Source: Oscillospiraceae bacterium (GTDB lineage Bacteria; Bacillota; Clostridia; Oscillospirales; Ruminococcaceae). Taken from it: DNA of 9,067 nt. The stretch lies in contig JAFUWP010000222.1 of the NCBI GenBank assembly GCA_017483405.1, positions 1 through 9,067 of the forward strand, given 5' to 3'. The position numbers and the translations under genes are program-made. Below the pieces are notes generated by a model that was given only the letters and a program-made list of their open reading frames with translations, did not search any database and had not been told where the DNA came from. This document shows, one piece after another, positions 5,913 to 9,067 of the stretch (position 1 is its first letter; every line of letters begins with the position of its first letter).

Positions 5913-6962
5913 GTGAGAACTTCCTATCATCCCGAAGATGTTACTATTCTTCTCAAAGACATTACCGGACTTGTTCAGCCTCTCGAAAATCAGGAAAGAG
6001 AAAAATTCATTCAGCAGGGAGTGCATTACTCCGAAATGCTCCCCTGCGAACATGCTCCTTCTGAAGCATATCTCAGAACTTTTCATGATGCCCTGAAAAG
6101 ATATGCTCCCCTTACTGCTGAAGCTGTCGGAATTCTCGCTGAAAAAATCTATCAGGAAAAAGGGGAAGATACCGTTCTAGTATCCCTCGCCAGAGCCGGC
6201 ACTCCGGTCGGCATCCTCCTGAAACGCTATCTGGAACAGCGACATTCCGTCAGAATCAAGCATTATACCATCTCGATTATCCGCGGAAAAGGCATCGACC
6301 AAAATGCCATGCAGTATATCCTACACCGCCATAAGCCCGAATCTATCCAGTTTGTGGACGGATGGACGGGAAAAGGCGCGATTCAGCGCACTCTGCTGGA
6401 AGCCATGCAGAATTATCCCAGCGTTGACCCGATGCTCGCCGTCCTCTCCGACCCTGCCCATATCGCCGGAAAATCCGGTACTTATGCGGATTTCCTGATT
6501 GCCAGCTCCTGCCTGAATTCTACTGTTTCCGGCCTTATCAGCCGGACTTTCTACAGAAAAGACATCATCGGCGATTCCGATTTTCACGGTGCGATGTACT
6601 ATCAGGAATTTGAAAGCATCGACCTAACGGAAACTTTCTTATCAGAAATCGAAAACTATTTTGATTTCTCCCTGCTTCCATCCGATACCCCCCACCCCTC
6701 CGCGGATGCCCTCGCCGAAACCCGTCAGATTGCTGAACATTTCGGCATAACTGACATCAATCTCGTCAAGCCCAGCATCGGCGAAGCTACCAGAGTTCTG
6801 CTCCGGCGGATTCCGTGGAAAATTCTGGTTCACAGCCTCGAAGATACTGCCCATCTCGGCCATATCTACCAGCTCGCTCAGGAAAAACATGTTCCCGTAG
6901 AAGTCTACCCCCTGCAATGCTATAAAGCCTGCGGATTAATCCGCAATCTGGCCGATAACTGA
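5913..6962 (+). CDS. StiP/PRTase_1-like protein with C-terminal PELOTA-like domain
   Basis: This 349-residue protein matches the family databases call cysteine protease StiP, which domain analysis treats as a phosphoribosyltransferase-like fold. Seen in order: SYHPEDVTILLK at the start, HYSEML at 38-43, SLARAGTPVG at 91-100, a PRPP-loop-like FVDGWTGKG at 147-155, and SSCLNSTVSGLISRTF with conserved Cys200. Residues from about 265 onward (GITDINLVKPSIGEATRVLLRR and after) resemble the PELOTA RNA-binding-like domain. The protease label is inherited, and the motifs here fit nucleotide or PRPP chemistry better. Start GTG 5913 has AAGGGGTG about 5 bases upstream and lies 4 bases after the previous stop. 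Two distinct PRTase-like proteins side by side suggest successive steps on one ribosylated intermediate. Confidence 0.88.
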   Translation: MRTSYHPEDVTILLKDITGLVQPLENQEREKFIQQGVHYSEMLPCEHAPSEAYLRTFHDALKRYAPLTAEAVGILAEKIYQEKGEDTVLVSLARAGTPVGILLKRYLEQRHSVRIKHYTISIIRGKGIDQNAMQYILHRHKPESIQFVDGWTGKGAIQRTLLEAMQNYPSVDPMLAVLSDPAHIAGKSGTYADFLIASSCLNSTVSGLISRTFYRKDIIGDSDFHGAMYYQEFESIDLTETFLSEIENYFDFSLLPSDTPHPSADALAETRQIAEHFGITDINLVKPSIGEATRVLLRRIPWKILVHSLEDTAHLGHIYQLAQEKHVPVEVYPLQCYKACGLIRNLADN

Positions 6963-6976
6963 GGTATTTCCCCATC

Positions 6977-7696
6977 ATGAAAAAAATTCTGTTCGCATCC
7001 GATTTGGATAACACCCTGATTCATTCTCATAAACATAAATCTGATTCTGATATATGTGTCGAACTCTATCAGGAACGGGAACAAAGTTTCATGTCTCCGG
7101 ATGCTGTCACCCTGTTCCGGAAAATGATACATCAGAAAAATATCTGCTTTCTGCCCGTCACCACGCGCACTATCGCCCAGTATCAGAGAATTTTCTTTCC
7201 GGATGGCTACCGTCCGGAATTTGCTTTGACTGCCAACGGACACATTCTGCTCCGTCAGGATGTTCCTGACCCTCACTGGCTTGCAGAATCCAAACGGAAA
7301 AATATCCCCTATCTGCCGGAATTCGAGCGACTCATGAAACTTCTCCTTCAGGATACGCGTTTCCGACATGTCAGCTTCGCAGATGATATGTTCATCGCCT
7401 GCGCCTGCGAAACTCCCGAAACTGCTGTCCTCTGCCTCGCAGATTATCAGCATTCCACCGGATTGCAGGCCTTCCGCACCGGCCGGAAACTCTATTTCTT
7501 TCAGCCCGATGCCGATAAAGGCTCGGCACTCGAAAAATTTAAATCACTCTATCCGTTTGATATTATCATCTCCGCCGGTGACAGCGAAATGGATACTCCT
7601 ATGCTCAATCACGCAGATATTCCCTTATTCCGAGAAAATCAAACCGATTTTGCAGTTTCCGTCCTGACATGCGTCTTGGAAACCGCACTTTCTTAA
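6977..7696 (+). CDS. HAD-superfamily phosphatase (Cof-like)
   Basis: This 239-residue haloacid-dehalogenase-fold hydrolase has all four motifs: DLDNT with nucleophile D9 and acid/base D11, motif II Thr in PVTTRT at 60-65, Lys181 in a DKG segment, and GDSEMD at 201-206 binding Mg2+. The long segment between motifs II and III fits a Cof-type C2 cap. It probably removes a phosphate from a sugar-phosphate intermediate late in the pathway, in keeping with the two PRTase-like genes before it. The ATG follows the upstream stop by 14 bases. The likely ribosome binding site TGAGGT (6960-6965) contains that stop codon. It is the last gene of the block and is followed closely by a strong terminator. Confidence 0.92.
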   Translation: MKKILFASDLDNTLIHSHKHKSDSDICVELYQEREQSFMSPDAVTLFRKMIHQKNICFLPVTTRTIAQYQRIFFPDGYRPEFALTANGHILLRQDVPDPHWLAESKRKNIPYLPEFERLMKLLLQDTRFRHVSFADDMFIACACETPETAVLCLADYQHSTGLQAFRTGRKLYFFQPDADKGSALEKFKSLYPFDIIISAGDSEMDTPMLNHADIPLFRENQTDFAVSVLTCVLETALS

Positions 7697-7700
7697 CATC

Positions 7701-7742
7701 AAAAAAATCCCTGCTTTCCGTTGAAAGCAGGGATATTTTTTT
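7701..7742. terminator. Bidirectional intrinsic terminator
   Basis: A perfect 12-bp stem (ATCCCTGCTTTC at 7707-7718 with GAAAGCAGGGAT at 7723-7734) closes a CGTT loop. Seven T residues follow on the plus strand (7736-7742), and seven A residues precede it (7701-7707), which give a U-tract on the minus transcript. It lies between two converging genes, 5 bases after the HAD stop and 28 bases from the surface-protein stop, and can end both transcripts. Confidence 0.92.
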
Positions 7743-7769
7743 GCAGATAATCAACATCAAATCCGATGA

Positions 7770-9067
7770 TTAATCATCTTTTTTGCGAGTAATCGCCAGC
7801 GTCATTCCGGAAACTATCAGCAATCCCAGAACTACTGCGATACCTTCCGAACCTGTCTTTGGACTGGTGGTGGTTGTCGCCGTGTTGGAAGATGCCGTCT
7901 TCGATGTCGTTGTCGTACTCTTGGCCGCTGTAGTCGCTTTTGTGGTAGTGCTTCTTGTCGTTGTGGTAGTGGTTCTCGTAGTAGAAGTCGTAGAAGAAGT
8001 TGTTCCGCTGTCAGAATCTTGGTCATCCGTTACGGAAGTATTCGTTCCGGTATCGGAATCTTGGTCATCCGTTACAGAAGTATTTGTTCCAGTATCAGAA
8101 TCTTGGTCGCCAGTTACGGAAGTGTTCGTTCCAGTATCGGAATCTTGGTCACCAGTTACGGAAGTATTCGTTCCAGTATCGGAATCTTGGTCACCAGTTA
8201 CAGAAGTTTCTGTTTCTGTAGATTCAGTGATAACATCAGTATCATTCTGAATTCCAGTATCAATAGATTCTGTAGTGGTTTCGGTTTCATCTGTATCTGT
8301 CACTTCCGAGATGGCATCAGGATTTGTTGTTGTTTCAGTTTCTTCGGTATCCGTTATTTCAGAAATAGCATCAGAACGTGTAGTAGTTGTCGTTTCCTGA
8401 CTGTCATTTATATAATCATCAGTTTCAGGATTCGTTTGTGCTTCACTCTGAACGGCTTCATCGTATGTCGTAGTAGTTGTTGTAGTCGATGTGCTTGTGG
8501 TCGTTGTCGTTGTAGTGGAAGTGCTTGTCGAGGTCGATGTGCTTGTCGTTGTCGTTGTAGTGGAAGTACTCGTCGAAGTCGATGTGCTTGTTGTAGTTGT
8601 TGTGGTGGAAGTGCTTGTCGAAGTCGACGTGCTTGTGGTCGTTGTTGTGGTGGAAGTGCTCGTCGAGGTCGATGTGCTTGTGGTTGTCGTTGTAGTGGAA
8701 GTGCTCGTCGAGGTCGATGTGCTTGTGGTTGTCGTTGTAGTGGAAGTGCTCGTCGAGGTCGATGTGCTTGTAGTCGTTGTTGTAGTGGAAGTGCTCGTCG
8801 AGGTCGATGTGCTTGTGGTGGTTGTAGTAGAGGTGCTCGTCGAGGTCGATGTGCTTGTGGTGGTTGTAGTAGAGGTGCTCGTCGAGGTCGATGTGCTTGT
8901 AGTCGTTGTTGTAGTGGAAGTGCTCGTCGAAGTCGATGTGCTTGTGGTTGTCGTTGTGGTGGAAGTGCTCGTCGAGGTCGATGTGCTTGTGGTCGTTGTT
9001 GTGATGGAAGTGCTCGTCGAGGTCGATGTGCTTGTAGTCGTTGTTGTAGTGGAAGTGCTCGTCGAAG
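7770..9067 (-). CDS. Wall-anchored Thr/Ser-rich repeat surface protein, partial (5' end outside window)
   Basis: The frame stays open from the TAA at 7770-7772 to the window edge, giving 431 visible residues with the N-terminus missing. Reading toward the C-terminus, it holds a Thr/Ser minisatellite (8488-9067), a short acidic Glu/Asp/Thr segment with an 18-residue duplication (8271-8378), five Asp-rich 14-residue units (7995-8204), a Thr/Lys/Arg stalk, and a sorting signal. This is the layout of a Gram-positive wall protein whose functional head lies upstream. The Thr/Ser tract is a likely O-glycosylated stalk spanning the wall. A GTG at 8303 is an internal valine codon, not the start, because the coding pattern continues past it. 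Plus-strand reading frames over this region are shadows, since only the minus frame has the anchor. The head domain's function cannot be inferred. Confidence 0.85.
   Translation of the reverse strand, partial: STSTSTTTTTTSTSTSTSTSITTTTTSTSTSTSTSTTTTTTSTSTSTSTSTTTTTTSTSTSTSTSTTTTTSTSTSTSTSTTTTTSTSTSTSTSTTTTTTSTSTSTSTSTTTTTTSTSTSTSTSTTTTTTSTSTSTSTSTTTTTTSTSTSTSTSTTTTTTSTSTSTSTSTTTTTTSTSTSTSTSTTTTTTTSTSTTTTTTTYDEAVQSEAQTNPETDDYINDSQETTTTTRSDAISEITDTEETETTTNPDAISEVTDTDETETTTESIDTGIQNDTDVITESTETETSVTGDQDSDTGTNTSVTGDQDSDTGTNTSVTGDQDSDTGTNTSVTDDQDSDTGTNTSVTDDQDSDSGTTSSTTSTTRTTTTTTRSTTTKATTAAKSTTTTSKTASSNTATTTTSPKTGSEGIAVVLGLLIVSGMTLAITRKKDD
7773..7865 (-). other. C-terminal sortase-type sorting signal
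   Basis: The last 31 residues read as a cell-wall sorting signal: SPKTG (codons 7851-7865), a hydrophobic helix of about 17 residues (7791-7841), then the charged tail TRKKDD. The first motif position is Ser where LPXTG has Leu. By analogy a sortase would cleave between Thr and Gly and join the protein to peptidoglycan. Confidence 0.8.
7995..8204 (-). repeat. Five tandem 42-bp units encoding an Asp-rich 14-residue repeat
   Basis: Five head-to-tail 42-bp units encode SVTGDQDSDTGTNT. The first three in protein order are identical in sequence. The fourth changes G to D (SVTDDQDSD), and the fifth, nearest the anchor, drifts further at its end (SGTTS). Unit borders on the plus strand are 8163-8204, 8121-8162, 8079-8120, 8037-8078 and 7995-8036. 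The gradient suggests growth from the N-terminal side. Confidence 0.9.
8271..8378 (-). repeat. Two tandem 54-bp units encoding an acidic 18-residue repeat
   Basis: Two adjacent 54-bp copies (8325-8378 and 8271-8324) encode RSDAISEITDTEETETTT and NPDAISEVTDTDETETTT. They differ at four residues, two of them conservative, and have drifted more than the neighbouring minisatellite. They form part of the acidic linker of the surface protein. Confidence 0.8.
8488..9067 (-). repeat. Thr/Ser-coding minisatellite of mostly 45-bp units
   Basis: Counting from each GA(T/C)GTGCTTGT anchor, units begin at 8488, 8536, 8581, 8626, 8671, 8716, 8761, 8806, 8848, 8890, 8935, 8980 and 9025. That is one unit of 48 bp, nine of 45 bp, two of 42 bp and a last one cut by the window edge. 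All lengths are multiples of three, so the frame is kept. The usual unit encodes six Thr followed by alternating Ser-Thr. Length changes fall in the poly-Thr half. One unit has an Ile codon (9003-9005). The array continues beyond the window. Confidence 0.92.

Noticed and set aside
6920..7453. 177-residue open frame on the minus strand over the HAD gene
   Set aside because: The plus-strand gene has all four HAD motifs in order, and the antisense product resembles no family I know.
7783..8250. Val/Glu-rich plus-strand frame over the surface protein repeats
   Set aside because: Repeats whose length is a multiple of three keep several frames open on both strands. Only the minus frame gives a coherent wall protein with a sorting signal.
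8301..8303. GTG as the start of the surface protein
   Set aside because: The frame and the repeat pattern continue upstream without interruption to the window edge, and the first copy of the acidic duplication would be cut off. It is an internal valine codon.
7995..9067. Possible CRISPR array because of regular repeats
   Set aside because: Units are contiguous and protein-coding, with no unique spacers between them and no palindromic repeat.

Overview
This 9 kb window looks like chromosome from a Gram-positive Bacillota. Gut Oscillospiraceae (Ruminococcus-like) is my best guess, not a proof. The reasons are strong AAAGGAGG-type ribosome binding sites, use of TTG and GTG starts, a C-terminal sortase-type wall anchor (SPKTG, hydrophobic segment, RKKDD tail) and long Thr/Ser-rich linkers. 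About 85% of the window is one compact plus-strand gene block. The last 1.3 kb is a converging surface-protein gene cut by the window edge.

Positions 1-2429 hold four adjacent TerD-superfamily genes of the tellurium-resistance/stress type. Two are close TerD paralogues, one is TerA-like, and one is a TerD variant with a Gly/Phe-rich insertion. After an intrinsic terminator placed directly before a ribosome binding site, positions 2510-3721 encode a fusion of a CfxQ/CbxX-type AAA+ domain with a C-terminal TerD domain. The AAA+ part appears catalytically dead: its Walker A lysine is Arg and its Walker B Asp-Glu is Ser-His.

Positions 3721-3834 carry a hairpin-plus-T-tract overlapped by an extended -10 promoter. 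Positions 3835-7696 then encode four enzymes in a tight run: a citrate-lyase/HpcH-like aldolase, a phosphoribosyltransferase with a C-terminal TRSP domain, a second PRTase-like protein (StiP/PRTase_1) with a C-terminal PELOTA-like domain, and a HAD phosphatase. This set matches the Ter-linked biosynthetic module that comparative genomics (Anantharaman, Iyer and Aravind) predicted to make a nucleoside-like metabolite. The Ca2+-binding TerD proteins and this pathway are thought to act together in an envelope or chemical stress response. The ATP-grasp, TerB and TerC partners often seen with it are not in the window.

A bidirectional terminator (7701-7742) separates the block from a minus-strand gene for a wall-anchored protein (7770 to beyond 9067). 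Its visible 431 residues are almost entirely repeats: a Thr/Ser minisatellite, an acidic 18-residue duplication, five Asp-rich 14-residue units, a Thr/Lys stalk and the anchor.

The Ter system itself is already described. The least ordinary parts are the AAA-dead TerD fusion, the two regulatory hairpins inside the cluster, and the repeat-built surface protein.
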